Positions 36,148-45,345 of a stretch of DNA of 64,000 nucleotides are shown here, in pieces. The stretch's first letter is position 1; each line of letters begins with the position of its first letter. Position numbers and translations under genes: made by a program. Source of the DNA: Muriicola marianensis (lineage in GTDB: Bacteria; Bacteroidota; Bacteroidia; Flavobacteriales; Flavobacteriaceae); the NCBI RefSeq assembly GCF_014638095.1, contig NZ_BMFH01000001.1:1931227-1995226 (forward strand). The letters run 5' to 3'. Below the pieces are notes generated by a model that worked only from the letters and a program-made list of their open reading frames with translations, was not told where the DNA came from and made no database searches.

Positions 36148-36912
36148 ATGAGTACTTATAATAAAACAGCATTTATTACCGGCGCTACCAGTGGGATTGG
36201 CAAAGCTACCGCTCAACTCTTTGCTTCACATGGGATCAGGCTGGTATTGTGCGGGAGGAGGCAGGCCCAACTCGACAGTCTTAAAAAGGAGTTAGGAGTC
36301 AAAACAAAAGTACACACCCTCAACTTCGATGTCAGGGATAGAGAAGAAGTAAAAACAGCCATTGAGTCGCTGCCCGAAGATTTTGCCCAAATAGATATTC
36401 TGGTAAACAATGCAGGCAATGCACATGGGTTGGATCCTATTCAGGAAGGGGATCTGGCCGACTGGGATGCAATGATCGATATCAACGTCAAGGGACTGCT
36501 CTATGTCACCAGGGCGATACTGCCCGGGATGATCACAAGGCAAAGCGGTCACATTATCAATATTGGATCGACGGCCGGAAAGGAAGTATATCCCAACGGG
36601 AACGTGTATTGTGCAAGTAAGCACGCCGTAGATGCCATCAATCAGGGGATGCGAATCGACCTTAATGAACACGGGATCAGGGTTGGGGCTGTAAATCCTG
36701 GACTGGTGGAGACCGAGTTCAGCGAAGTGCGCTTTAAAGGCGACCTGGAAAGGGCGAAGAAGGTCTATCAGGGATATCAACCCTTAACCCCTGAAGATAT
36801 CGCAGACATCATTTACTTTGTCGTCACCCGACCCTACCATGTGAACATTGCAGACCTGGTGGTGATGCCCACTGCCCAGGCCAGCAGCACAATTGTGAAA
36901 AAGAAAGCATGA
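36148..36912 (+). CDS. Short-chain dehydrogenase/reductase (YdfG-like)
   Basis: The 254-residue classical SDR has the cofactor motif ITGATSGIGKA (TGxxxGIG), NNAGNAHG and the catalytic serine, tyrosine and lysine in NIGSTAGKEVY and VYCASKHAVD. It resembles the serine/3-hydroxypropionate dehydrogenases, but the substrate cannot be read. It overlaps the following AlbA_2 gene by four bases (ATGA). Confidence 0.92.
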   Translation: MSTYNKTAFITGATSGIGKATAQLFASHGIRLVLCGRRQAQLDSLKKELGVKTKVHTLNFDVRDREEVKTAIESLPEDFAQIDILVNNAGNAHGLDPIQEGDLADWDAMIDINVKGLLYVTRAILPGMITRQSGHIINIGSTAGKEVYPNGNVYCASKHAVDAINQGMRIDLNEHGIRVGAVNPGLVETEFSEVRFKGDLERAKKVYQGYQPLTPEDIADIIYFVVTRPYHVNIADLVVMPTAQASSTIVKKKA

Positions 36913-38045
36913 TCAACAAACGCCTTCTGGTTAAAAACCTGCTGGCCCATAACGATGAAAATAGTTTTTATGACAAAAAGCGATTCATCGATATAGGACA
37001 GCGGGAAGGGAAGGGCAAATTCCTGAAACACGTCTGTGCGCTGGCCAACAGCAATCCCCGGAATAATTCGTATATCGTGATCGGAGTGGAGGATGAGGAT
37101 AACAAGATCGTCGGGGTCGACTTCTTCGACGACAGCAAGATCCAGAACCTCGTAAACGCCTATCTGGATAACCCTCCGCTGATCTCCTACGAGAATATCC
37201 CATTTCCCCACCTGCCGGAGGGAAAGGTAGTGGGCCTCGTGACCATCAAATCGAACGGAAAGGTGTGTGCCCTGAGAAAGAATATATGGAAGTACTACGG
37301 GGGTGCGGTATTTTTCAGGGAGGGCAGTATCAGTATGCCCAAGGCTTTTGATATCGAACTAAAGGATATCAACTCAGACCTCGTCTCCACCATTGAACAA
37401 CACGCGAGGAACAACATAGAACTCACTCTGGACGGGGTGATTGACTTCATCAACCACCGCCACAAGGACCTGAGCAGCAGCTACAAGGTCTTCAAGGAGC
37501 AATTTGTGATCTGCTGGGCGGGGAACAAGAAGGTGGTCAAGAACCAGACCTATTATTCCCGGGTAGACATTGAACTGATAAACGAACAGGTTAAACTGTT
37601 CTATTCTGCCCTGGACGAGATCTCGATCGTGATCACGGAAGACACCTTCGCCATCACCGAATATGTACATTTAGGTCTTGGAAGGGAGAAACGCTATTAT
37701 CCTCTTGAGGAGGTTGGGATCACCTTTAATGACAACGGAACCTATCAGATCCAGAGTGAACTGCTCTTTGAGCCTCCCCGCTACGACCGGAAGACGCTTT
37801 ACCATATTTTTAATACCAACAATATCCTGCTGCAAAAACTGCAGAAGAACCTAAGGCTTACCAAGGCCGATAACGAAGATCTGAAACTGGCACCTGCGAC
37901 CTATCTCCTCTGCTATCTCAATGGTTTTGAAGAGGCAAGGGAACAAATGGATACTATGAAACACCTGGTAAAAAGCAAGGACAGGGCCACGTATAACAAC
38001 TTTAAAGAATCTCAGAGAATCCTCCGGAAGGTTAGGTACAGTTAG
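36909..38045 (+). CDS. AlbA_2 (Schlafen-type) domain protein
   Basis: The 378-residue protein has an N-terminal AlbA_2-like domain (about 15-130) with KFLKHVCALANSNPRNNSYIVIGVEDED-type strands; I see NSYIVIGVEDEDNKIVGVD as the core. The rest (about 150-378) is unassigned. Such domains occur in putative transcriptional regulators and nucleic-acid-binding proteins. There is no C-terminal ATPase or HTH typical of longer members. It overlaps the SDR upstream by four bases and the convergent amylosucrase-like gene by four bases. Confidence 0.8.
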   Translation: MINKRLLVKNLLAHNDENSFYDKKRFIDIGQREGKGKFLKHVCALANSNPRNNSYIVIGVEDEDNKIVGVDFFDDSKIQNLVNAYLDNPPLISYENIPFPHLPEGKVVGLVTIKSNGKVCALRKNIWKYYGGAVFFREGSISMPKAFDIELKDINSDLVSTIEQHARNNIELTLDGVIDFINHRHKDLSSSYKVFKEQFVICWAGNKKVVKNQTYYSRVDIELINEQVKLFYSALDEISIVITEDTFAITEYVHLGLGREKRYYPLEEVGITFNDNGTYQIQSELLFEPPRYDRKTLYHIFNTNNILLQKLQKNLRLTKADNEDLKLAPATYLLCYLNGFEEAREQMDTMKHLVKSKDRATYNNFKESQRILRKVRYS

Positions 38046-39982
38046 GGTCTGAAAAGCCAGAGAAGTTCATAAGGCCTGAGCTCAACGAGTCCGCTCGTCA
38101 GTTTCCATTCTTCTCCCTTCAGAAGATCTTTCACTTTGCCTTCGTTCAGATATCCCAGGCTGAGGAGCAGATGAGCATCCAGGATCCGGGGATGTTCATC
38201 GAAATTGGCGATAACCAGGACTCCCTGTTTGCCTTTTCCGGTCCGTTCAAAGACAAACAGATGGGGATTCCCCGGATCGTGGACCTCGAGGTTATTGTGA
38301 TCTGCAAAAACGGAAGTTCTCTTTCGGAGGGCGATCATTTTTTTCAAGCCGGCAAAGATCCTGGAAGAGGGGATATCCTGATCGCTTAGTCGGCCCACAG
38401 CCTCCCAGTTTTGCCTGGGTCGGTTTACCCACCGACTGTCATTTCTCTTGTGAACATCCTCCAGATAGGAGTAGTCATTCAGGGTTCCGAGTTCATCACC
38501 GGCATAGATGAAGGGAATACCCCCAAAGGAAAGTATAATACCATACAACATCAGGATCTTCGCAATAGAAGTCTCCACAGCCGCAGTATCTCCTTTTCGT
38601 ATCGCTTTTTCCAGGCCGAGGAGTGAGGCACAGCTACCCGTGATCCGGCTGTCTCCCGTAGCGGGATTCTCCATGAACTTGTAGCCCACTGCCGGGCTCC
38701 AATCAAGTCCCTGGCAGTAATAATCGATCAGGAACCTGCGGTGCATCCAGGGATCAAGGCCGAGTTGTGCTATGTAGCCGTCATCCAGCCCCAGCCCGAT
38801 ATCATCATGGCAGCGCAAATAGTTGATCCAGGTACAGGAATCGGGTTTCTGGGGTACATTTTTCAGGGATTTCTGCAGGAGGAGCGTCTTTTTTGTAGCG
38901 ATGGAATTCCAGAGCAGGGACATGAGGGAGGCGTTGTAGGCGATATCGCATTCATTCCCTTCCAGTTCCCCTTCACCAAAGTATTTGACGATGTCGTGAG
39001 GGGATACAATCGCTTCGGCCAGGAATATCACACCCGGGGCTATGACCTGCAGGCACATTCGAAACAGGGAAATAAGTTTATGTGCTTCCGGCAGGTTCTG
39101 GGAGATAGTACCGATCTCCTTCCAGAGGAAAGCCAGGGCATCGAAACGAACTACATCTACTCCGCTGTTCACCATGTTGACCAGGTTAGCCAGCATTTCA
39201 GAGAATACCCAGGGGTTGGTATAGTTGAGGTCCCACTGGTAGGAGTTGAATACGGTCATCACCCATTTTGAAATTTCCGGTCTGAAGGTGAAATTCCCAG
39301 GGGAGGTAGCGGGAAAAACCTCGGGCAGGGTGGCCTCAAAAGCATCGGGAACGGTCCTGTCAGGGAACATGTAGTAATAATCCTGGTATTTCTGCTCACC
39401 CTTCAAAGCCTTCTTGGCCCAGGCATATTCATCCGAGGTGTGATTGACCACAAAGTCGAGCATCAGGTACATCCCGTGCTCCCGTAGATCTGCTGTAAGT
39501 TCGAGCAGTGATTTCCTGTTGCCGAATCTGGGGTCCACCGCCGTATAGCTGTTGACCGCATATCCCCCGTCATTCTCCCCCTTTGGCCTGGTTGTGATAG
39601 GCATCAGGTGAAGGAGATTCACCCCCAATTCTTTGAAATACGTGATCTTTTCACGGACCCCCTGTAAGTTGCCGTTAAAGAGATCCACATAGAGTTGCAT
39701 CCCGGTGAGTTTGTGCGACTGGTACCAGTTGCCTTCCTTCAGTAATTTCAGGTCCCGAACCTTCAGTTCCTCCGGCCGTTTCTCAAAAAGGCTCTTGAGG
39801 AGCGAAGGCAACTTTTTGAAATGTGGTTCGTGTTCAGAGTCGGGGTAAAGGGATTTATAAAGGTCTGATATAAGGGGAAGATTGGTCTGTAGCCGTTGTT
39901 CAAAGAGGGCTCGGGGATCAGCTTTCTCCACATCCCGTAACTCTTTTGTGGCCAGCTTTTTGTGAAGCGAAGCCTGGTTCAT
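38042..39982 (-). CDS. Amylosucrase-like GH13 enzyme
   Basis: The 646-residue enzyme resembles GH13 subfamily 4. An all-helical N-terminal domain (about 1-95) is followed by a barrel. The nucleophile is the aspartate of VDVVRFDALAFLW, the acid/base the glutamate of IFLAEAIVS, and the stabilising aspartate is in LRCHDDIGLG. A B-domain and a C-terminal beta domain follow. Amylosucrases use sucrose to extend glucans and release fructose; sucrose phosphorylase or hydrolase activity is also possible. There is no signal peptide, so it is cytosolic. It overlaps the fructokinase-like gene by four bases, which fits fructose release. Confidence 0.85.
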   Translation of the reverse strand: MNQASLHKKLATKELRDVEKADPRALFEQRLQTNLPLISDLYKSLYPDSEHEPHFKKLPSLLKSLFEKRPEELKVRDLKLLKEGNWYQSHKLTGMQLYVDLFNGNLQGVREKITYFKELGVNLLHLMPITTRPKGENDGGYAVNSYTAVDPRFGNRKSLLELTADLREHGMYLMLDFVVNHTSDEYAWAKKALKGEQKYQDYYYMFPDRTVPDAFEATLPEVFPATSPGNFTFRPEISKWVMTVFNSYQWDLNYTNPWVFSEMLANLVNMVNSGVDVVRFDALAFLWKEIGTISQNLPEAHKLISLFRMCLQVIAPGVIFLAEAIVSPHDIVKYFGEGELEGNECDIAYNASLMSLLWNSIATKKTLLLQKSLKNVPQKPDSCTWINYLRCHDDIGLGLDDGYIAQLGLDPWMHRRFLIDYYCQGLDWSPAVGYKFMENPATGDSRITGSCASLLGLEKAIRKGDTAAVETSIAKILMLYGIILSFGGIPFIYAGDELGTLNDYSYLEDVHKRNDSRWVNRPRQNWEAVGRLSDQDIPSSRIFAGLKKMIALRKRTSVFADHNNLEVHDPGNPHLFVFERTGKGKQGVLVIANFDEHPRILDAHLLLSLGYLNEGKVKDLLKGEEWKLTSGLVELRPYELLWLFRP

Positions 39983-40935
39983 GGGAGACTGTTGAGTTGA
40001 TCTTTCTCCGGCAGGGAATCTATAGCCCCGTAACCGGTGGTGGTGATGGCACCGGCTTTATTGGCGACTCCAACCATCTTTACCAGCAGTTCATCATTTT
40101 CGAGGAGTTCGGAAGGAGAGCTGAGTTCGCTGATCTGTTCGAGCAGGCAGCCTATAAAAGCATCACCTGCCCCGGTTGTGTCTACCGGAGTGACGGGAAT
40201 GCTTGGGATGGTTCGCTGTGTATTTTTTGTGCTGATCCAGGTACCTTCTGAACCCATGGTGATCGCGACAATAGCCGTTCCCATTTTATGAAGGGCATTA
40301 CTCGCTTCTTCCAGACCTGACTTTCCGGACAGCATCCTGGCTTCTTCCAGGCTGAATTTACACAGGTGGGACTTCTCTATATAGGGCGTGCATTTTTTGA
40401 TAAAGGTATTTTCATTCTCCTTCCAGAGGTCGGCGCGATAATTGGGGTCAAAACTGATAAAGGCATTCTCGGTGATGGCATCGAAGAGGTAATGGCCATA
40501 GGCCTTCTCCAATGGCCCGCCAAGCAGGGCTGTGGCAGCTCCCAGGTGCACCATCTGGTCACGGAATTCTGTTTTGATGGAGGAGTCATAAGTGAGCTCC
40601 CTGTCTGCCCCCCGCGAGAAGACAAAATCCCTTTCCCCGTCCTCGGCAAGGGAAACAAAGGCGAGGGTGGTAAAAATATCGGATCGTTGTACAAGGGAAA
40701 GGTCTACGTAGCAAGCGCCGAGGGTGTTAAGCAGGTAGGTCCCGAATGGGTCATCCCCTACACAACCGATAAAAGCGCTTTTTCCACCGAGTTTAGAGAT
40801 GGCACAGGCCACGTTGGCCGGGGCCCCACCGGCTTTCTTTGTAAAATGGACAGCCTTTGTAAGGTCGGCCCCCTGATTTTCTGCGACGAAATCGATCAGC
40901 AACTCCCCAATACAAAAAACCTTCTTCGATGGCAT
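39979..40935 (-). CDS. Fructokinase-like PfkB carbohydrate kinase
   Basis: The 318-residue ribokinase-family kinase has KKAGGAPANVACAISKLGG as first signature and DTTGAGDAFIGCLLEQ as second, with the catalytic aspartate of GAGD. VFCIGELLIDFVA at the N-terminus and FDPNYRADLW are typical of fructokinases. It is upstream of, and overlaps, the amylosucrase-like gene by four bases. The pair could take sucrose to glucan (or glucose phosphate) plus fructose 6-phosphate. The specificity is inferred from context. Confidence 0.87.
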   Translation of the reverse strand: MPSKKVFCIGELLIDFVAENQGADLTKAVHFTKKAGGAPANVACAISKLGGKSAFIGCVGDDPFGTYLLNTLGACYVDLSLVQRSDIFTTLAFVSLAEDGERDFVFSRGADRELTYDSSIKTEFRDQMVHLGAATALLGGPLEKAYGHYLFDAITENAFISFDPNYRADLWKENENTFIKKCTPYIEKSHLCKFSLEEARMLSGKSGLEEASNALHKMGTAIVAITMGSEGTWISTKNTQRTIPSIPVTPVDTTGAGDAFIGCLLEQISELSSPSELLENDELLVKMVGVANKAGAITTTGYGAIDSLPEKDQLNSLP

Positions 40936-41091
40936 GAGCGGTACCTGTCTGAAATAATGAGGATCAAGTATAGGAAATTATAGGCGGATTTTAAACTTGA
41001 GACAGGAGAATTCCTATACGGTTCTGGTCTATGCACAAAATATTTCATCCGGCACTATGGGCTAACAAGTAGAAATTTCGAATTTTGTACC

Positions 41092-41817
41092 ATGAGAACA
41101 TTGGTTGTAGGGGATATACACGCCGGAGTTAAAGCACTTCCGCAGGTGTTGGAAAGAGCAGGGGCAAAACAGGACGACCTGCTTATTTTTTTGGGGGATT
41201 ACGTCGATGGCTGGAGTGAGGCTGTCGAGACCGTAGACTACCTGATTGAGCTTCAGGAAAAGCATCCCTGTGTGTTCCTCAGGGGCAATCACGACGACCT
41301 CTGTTATCGCTGGCTTGAAACCGGGGAATACAACCCTTTGTGGTTAGCGAACGGCGGACAGGCCACAATTGATTCTTACGAAAAGGCAGGAAAAGAGATC
41401 AAGGATGCCCACATTCCCTTTTACAAGGCCCTGAGCAATTACTATCTGGATGAGCAGAACCGGCTTTACCTCCATGCAGGCTTTACGAATTTAAAAGGAG
41501 TAGAGCACGAATACTTCACCAAGACCTTTTATTGGGACAGGACCCTGTGGGAGCTCGCCTTGTCACTTGATCCTTCTATTCCCAGAGACAGCATTTATTA
41601 CCCCAAGCGGCTTCTCCATTATTCAGAGATCTTTATAGGGCATACCCCCTTGAGCAAGATTGGCAAGTCAGTTCCACACCGGGCAGCCAATGTGTGGAAT
41701 ATCGATACGGCTGCTGCCTACAAAGGGCCCCTTACCGTAATGGATGCCGATACCAAGGAATTTTGGCAAAGCGATCCCGTATACTCTTTCTACCCCGGGG
41801 AAAATGGGCGCAACTAA
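41092..41817 (+). CDS. Metallophosphoesterase (serine/threonine phosphatase-like)
   Basis: The 241-residue calcineurin-like enzyme has the metal ligands in VVGDIHAG (GDxH), FLGDYVDGW (GDxxDG) and LRGNHDD (GNH[D/E]), followed by FIGHTPLSKIGK and later histidine positions. Substrates may be phosphoproteins or small phosphates. It stands alone, divergent from the fructokinase-like gene. Confidence 0.9.
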   Translation: MRTLVVGDIHAGVKALPQVLERAGAKQDDLLIFLGDYVDGWSEAVETVDYLIELQEKHPCVFLRGNHDDLCYRWLETGEYNPLWLANGGQATIDSYEKAGKEIKDAHIPFYKALSNYYLDEQNRLYLHAGFTNLKGVEHEYFTKTFYWDRTLWELALSLDPSIPRDSIYYPKRLLHYSEIFIGHTPLSKIGKSVPHRAANVWNIDTAAAYKGPLTVMDADTKEFWQSDPVYSFYPGENGRN

Positions 41818-41881
41818 ATTTTGGTATTTCTTTAATAATTTTTCCCTTAATAAATCTCGTCCTTTGTAGAAATTGCTAAGA

Positions 41882-42871
41882 ATGAAGAATATCAGATTGG
41901 AAGTAATGGAAGCCATCGAACCCATGATCGACGGCTATATGAATGAATTCCTTATACCGCCGGATGAGATTTGGCAACCCACCGATTTATTGCCGAATTC
42001 TGAATCGGAGAATTTTATGGACGAAGTGGAACAGCTCCGAGGTGAGGCCCAGGAACTGGGATATGATTTCTGGGTAACTCTTGTGGCTGATACCATTACC
42101 GAAGAAGCTCTTCCTACTTATGAGTCATGGCTTATGGACGTGGAAGGAATCAATCAGCACGAGGGAAAAAACAATGGTTGGTCCCGATGGGTCAGGGCCT
42201 GGACGGCAGAAGAGAACAGACATGGGGACGTGCTGAATAAATACCTTTACCTATCCGGAAGGGTAAACATGCGGGAGGTTGAGATCTCCACGCAATATCT
42301 CATTTCTGACGGGTTCGACATAGGGACCGACAGGGATCCCTATAAGAATTTCGTCTATACCACTTTCCAGGAATTGGCTACCAACATCTCCCATAAACGC
42401 GTCGGTAAACTGGCCAGGAAGAAAGGCAATATCCTGTTGGGGAAGATGTGCGGGATCATCGCAGGAGACGAGATGAGGCATCATCTTGCCTATCGCGAAT
42501 TCGTGAAGACCATACTGGGGCACGACCCTGATGGAATGGTCCTCGCCTTTGCCGAAATGATGAAGAAAAAAATTGTCATGCCGGCCCACTTCCTGCGCGA
42601 ATCCGGAGGGATGATTGGTGCGGCCTTTGAGAATTTTTCCATTTGTGCTCAAAGACTTGGGGTTTATACGGCCATGGACTACATCGACATACTCAAAAAA
42701 CTGAACACCTACTGGGAAATCGGTTCTCTCAGGAGCCTGAGTGCCGAAGCGGAGAAGGCCAGGGATTACCTGATGAACCTTCCGGACAGGCTGGAGAGAA
42801 TCGCAACTCGGATGCGATATCCTGAAGACCGGTATCGATTTAGTTGGATTCAGGCCAATGGTACCCTGTAA
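41882..42871 (+). CDS. Acyl-ACP desaturase
   Basis: The 329-residue soluble di-iron desaturase has the two conserved EENRHG and DEMRHH motifs (WTAEENRHGDVL and IIAGDEMRHHLAY), 90 or so residues apart as in stearoyl-ACP desaturases. It would introduce a double bond in acyl-ACP, with ferredoxin as donor. I take the ATG at 41882 (MKNIRLEVMEAIEPMI); a TTG at 41873 would add three residues. A role in making unsaturated membrane lipids is inferred. Confidence 0.94.
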   Translation: MKNIRLEVMEAIEPMIDGYMNEFLIPPDEIWQPTDLLPNSESENFMDEVEQLRGEAQELGYDFWVTLVADTITEEALPTYESWLMDVEGINQHEGKNNGWSRWVRAWTAEENRHGDVLNKYLYLSGRVNMREVEISTQYLISDGFDIGTDRDPYKNFVYTTFQELATNISHKRVGKLARKKGNILLGKMCGIIAGDEMRHHLAYREFVKTILGHDPDGMVLAFAEMMKKKIVMPAHFLRESGGMIGAAFENFSICAQRLGVYTAMDYIDILKKLNTYWEIGSLRSLSAEAEKARDYLMNLPDRLERIATRMRYPEDRYRFSWIQANGTL

Positions 42872-42896
42872 AAAGGGATCAGAAGTTCAAGGACGC

Positions 42897-43421
42897 CTAT
42901 AGTTTACCGTGTTTGTGTTCCTCCTGCCACCTGGCCAGTTCCTTCCATTTTCCCTCGGCAGCCATTCTCGCCTGCATCGGCCATGAGGCGGGATCGTGAA
43001 CCCTGAACCGGTCACCTCCGGAATCGAGAACCTCCTGGCATTTGGCTACGGAGGTCTCGGCAAGGTTCCTCCAGGTTTTGATCTCGTAATTGTGGAACAG
43101 GCTCCGAATCTTGGGACCTATCCCTTCGATTAAGGTCAGGTCATTCAGTTTTACAGCCTTGCCCATGATCTTACGGGCTTCAGCAGCGTCAAATCCCTGG
43201 TAGTCATCGTGGTTTAGGGACGAACCTGCGTCGAGTTTATGCCTGCACTTCTCCAGATCAGCCTTTGCTTTATCAGTTTCCTGTTTCAGCTTTTTTATCT
43301 CGGCTTTATAGTCGACTACCGGATCTGCTCCCCTTCCTATGAGGTAGCCGAAAAAACCGCAGATAAGGCCGACACTTAACGGGATCAGCCAGCACCAGAT
43401 ATTCATGTATTCTAACTCCAT
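42897..43421 (-). CDS. Membrane-anchored helix-hairpin-helix (DUF4332-like) protein
   Basis: The 174-residue protein has an N-terminal transmembrane helix (WLIPLSVGLICGFFGYLIGR), a short coiled coil (EIKKLKQETDKAKADLEKC) and a C-terminal helix-hairpin-helix fold with LTLIEGIGPKIRSLF and AETSVAKCQEVLDSGGDRF, then DPASWPMQARMAAEGKW. The same C-terminal domain is found at the end of some Bacteroidota OmpA-family proteins. DNA or protein binding at the membrane is possible but unproven. A 30-residue membrane peptide gene lies just upstream at 43501-43593. Confidence 0.85.
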   Translation of the reverse strand: MELEYMNIWCWLIPLSVGLICGFFGYLIGRGADPVVDYKAEIKKLKQETDKAKADLEKCRHKLDAGSSLNHDDYQGFDAAEARKIMGKAVKLNDLTLIEGIGPKIRSLFHNYEIKTWRNLAETSVAKCQEVLDSGGDRFRVHDPASWPMQARMAAEGKWKELARWQEEHKHGKL

Positions 43422-43500
43422 GGGATATGATGTTGTTTAAAGGGATTTAACCAAACCGGTGACAAAGAGAACAAAAAGGATCTCGCAAAGAAGAGCTTTT

Positions 43501-43593
43501 TTATGAACATTGGCCGCAATACATGACAAAGAAATAGATGCCGGCGAGCAGGGTTATGATCAACCCCAGGATGTTCGTGGTTTTCCTGGACAT
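43501..43593 (-). CDS. 30-residue small membrane protein
   Basis: ATG at 43591-43593 opens a 30-codon frame, MSRKTTNILGLIITLLAGIY followed by FFVMYCGQCS, ending at TAA (43501-43503). It is a single hydrophobic helix with a positive N-terminus and two cysteines at the end. The same kind of opening (an Ile/Leu-Gly-Ile-Leu-like helix and a terminal Cys pair) is seen at the N-terminus of Bacteroidota OmpA-family proteins whose C-terminus carries the HhH domain of the next gene. This makes a real small protein plausible. Too short for normal gene calling. Confidence 0.55.
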   Translation of the reverse strand: MSRKTTNILGLIITLLAGIYFFVMYCGQCS

Positions 43594-43630
43594 TCTTGTA
43601 GTGGTTAGTTAAATCTCATTACAAGATATT

Positions 43631-43663
43631 AAAAAAAGCCGTACCTGAAACTCAGATACGGCC
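43631..43663 (-). terminator. Intrinsic terminator after the ALDH7 gene
   Basis: An 11-base-pair stem (GCCGTATCTGA / TCAGGTACGGC, one wobble) with a GTT loop is followed by seven T residues on the minus strand, about 27 bases after the dehydrogenase stop. Confidence 0.88.
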
Positions 43664-43689
43664 TGTGTAACCTATTCTTCGATAAAAGT

Positions 43690-45243
43690 TTACAGATCGA
43701 ATTTGATTCCCTGTGCCAGGGGTAGCTCTGTGGTGTAATTGATGGTGTTGGTCTGCCTTCTCATATAGATCTTCCAGGCATCCGAACCCGATTCCCGTCC
43801 ACCGCCGGTTTCTTTCTCCCCGCCGAATGCGCCTCCGATCTCAGCCCCTGATGTCCCGATATTGACATTGGCTATCCCACAGTCGCTTCCCGCAGCTGAC
43901 AGGAACTTTTCTGCTTCCCTCAGATCCCTGGTCATGATGGCTGAAGACAGCCCCTGGACCACTCCGTTCTGCAAGGCAATGGCATTTTCTACCTCCCCGG
44001 AGTAAGGAATCAGGTAGAGGATGGGAGCAAAGGTCTCGTGCTGAACGATCTCAAAAGTGTTTTTCGCTTCTGCGATGGCCGGTTTTACATAACAGCCGCT
44101 TTCATAACCCTCTCCCTTGAGTACGCCGCCTTCAACCAGAATCTTTCCTCCCTGGGCAACCACTTGTTCCAGTGCGCTCTCGTACATCTTCACAGCGTCC
44201 TTGTCGATAAGCGGACCTACGTGGTTAGATTCATCCAGAGGATTACCGATTTTCAACTGACCATAAGCTGCTATGAGGGCTTCCTTGACTTTTTCATAGA
44301 CAGACTCGTGTACGATTAACCTTCGGGTTGACGTACAACGCTGGCCTGCAGTACCCACGGCTCCAAACACAGCTCCGATCACTGTCATTTTTATATCTGC
44401 GTTCGGAGTGACGATGATGGCGTTATTACCTCCGAGTTCCAGCAGGGACTTGCCCAATCTGCTCGCTACCGCCTGGGCCACGATCTTCCCCATCCGGATA
44501 GAACCGGTGGCGGAGACCAGGGGGATACGCTTGTCTTGGGTCATAAATTCCCCCACTCTGTAATCCCCGTTGATCAGGCAGGAGATACCCTCCGGCAACC
44601 CGTTCTCCTCAAGTACATCCGCGATAATGTGCTGGCATGCGATACCGCACAAAGGGGTCTTTTCAGAAGGCTTCCAGACACATACGTCCCCACAAACCCA
44701 TGCAAGTGCTGTATTCCAGGCCCAAACGGCTACGGGGAAATTAAAGGCGGAAATGATCCCCACTACTCCCAGTGGGTGGTATTGCTCGTACATCCTGTGG
44801 CCGGGTCTTTCCGAATGCATGGTAAGGCCATGTAGCTGGCGGGAAAGCCCCACCGCAAAATCACAGATATCAATCATTTCCTGTACCTCGCCCAGGCCTT
44901 CCTGATAGGATTTACCCATCTCATAGGAAACAAGTTTTCCCAGGGGTTCTTTTAACTCCCTCAGGCGCTGTCCGAACTGGCGGACGATTTCCCCCCTCTG
45001 TGGGGCAGGTTTTAATCGCCATGTCTTGAAAGCTTCAGAAGCTTTCGCCATGACTTCCTCGTAGTCTTCCCGGGTGGTCGATTTCACCCTGGCGATCAGG
45101 GTCCCGTCTGCCGGGGAGTAAGAATCGATTATCTCCCCGGAAGAAAAGAACTTTGATCCCGTGGAGGTGCCTTCATTGACCTCTTTGATTTGCAGTGCTT
45201 TCAGGGTGTCTTGGATTCCTGAATCAACAGTTGCCGTTGCCAT
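43690..45243 (-). CDS. amaB: ALDH7-type aldehyde dehydrogenase (piperideine-6-carboxylate dehydrogenase)
   Basis: NAD-dependent dehydrogenase of 517 residues. ELGGNNAIIVTPNAD carries the general-base glutamate and GTAGQRCTSTRRLIVHE the catalytic cysteine; the last stretch is diagnostic of the ALDH7 (antiquitin) group. It would oxidise alpha-aminoadipate semialdehyde in lysine degradation. I use the ATG at 45243 (MATATVDSG); the frame stays open to 45282. It sits downstream of DUF1304 and 3-hydroxyanthranilate dioxygenase genes, so a different semialdehyde substrate is possible. Confidence 0.88.
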   Translation of the reverse strand: MATATVDSGIQDTLKALQIKEVNEGTSTGSKFFSSGEIIDSYSPADGTLIARVKSTTREDYEEVMAKASEAFKTWRLKPAPQRGEIVRQFGQRLRELKEPLGKLVSYEMGKSYQEGLGEVQEMIDICDFAVGLSRQLHGLTMHSERPGHRMYEQYHPLGVVGIISAFNFPVAVWAWNTALAWVCGDVCVWKPSEKTPLCGIACQHIIADVLEENGLPEGISCLINGDYRVGEFMTQDKRIPLVSATGSIRMGKIVAQAVASRLGKSLLELGGNNAIIVTPNADIKMTVIGAVFGAVGTAGQRCTSTRRLIVHESVYEKVKEALIAAYGQLKIGNPLDESNHVGPLIDKDAVKMYESALEQVVAQGGKILVEGGVLKGEGYESGCYVKPAIAEAKNTFEIVQHETFAPILYLIPYSGEVENAIALQNGVVQGLSSAIMTRDLREAEKFLSAAGSDCGIANVNIGTSGAEIGGAFGGEKETGGGRESGSDAWKIYMRRQTNTINYTTELPLAQGIKFDL

Positions 45244-45345
45244 ATATCTCGTTTTTAATTTGTATAGATCGTTATCGTGCAAAGCTACAAATAATAAACA
45301 TCTCAGCGTGCTACCGAAGATACAGTTCGCAATCCCAGCTCCCTT

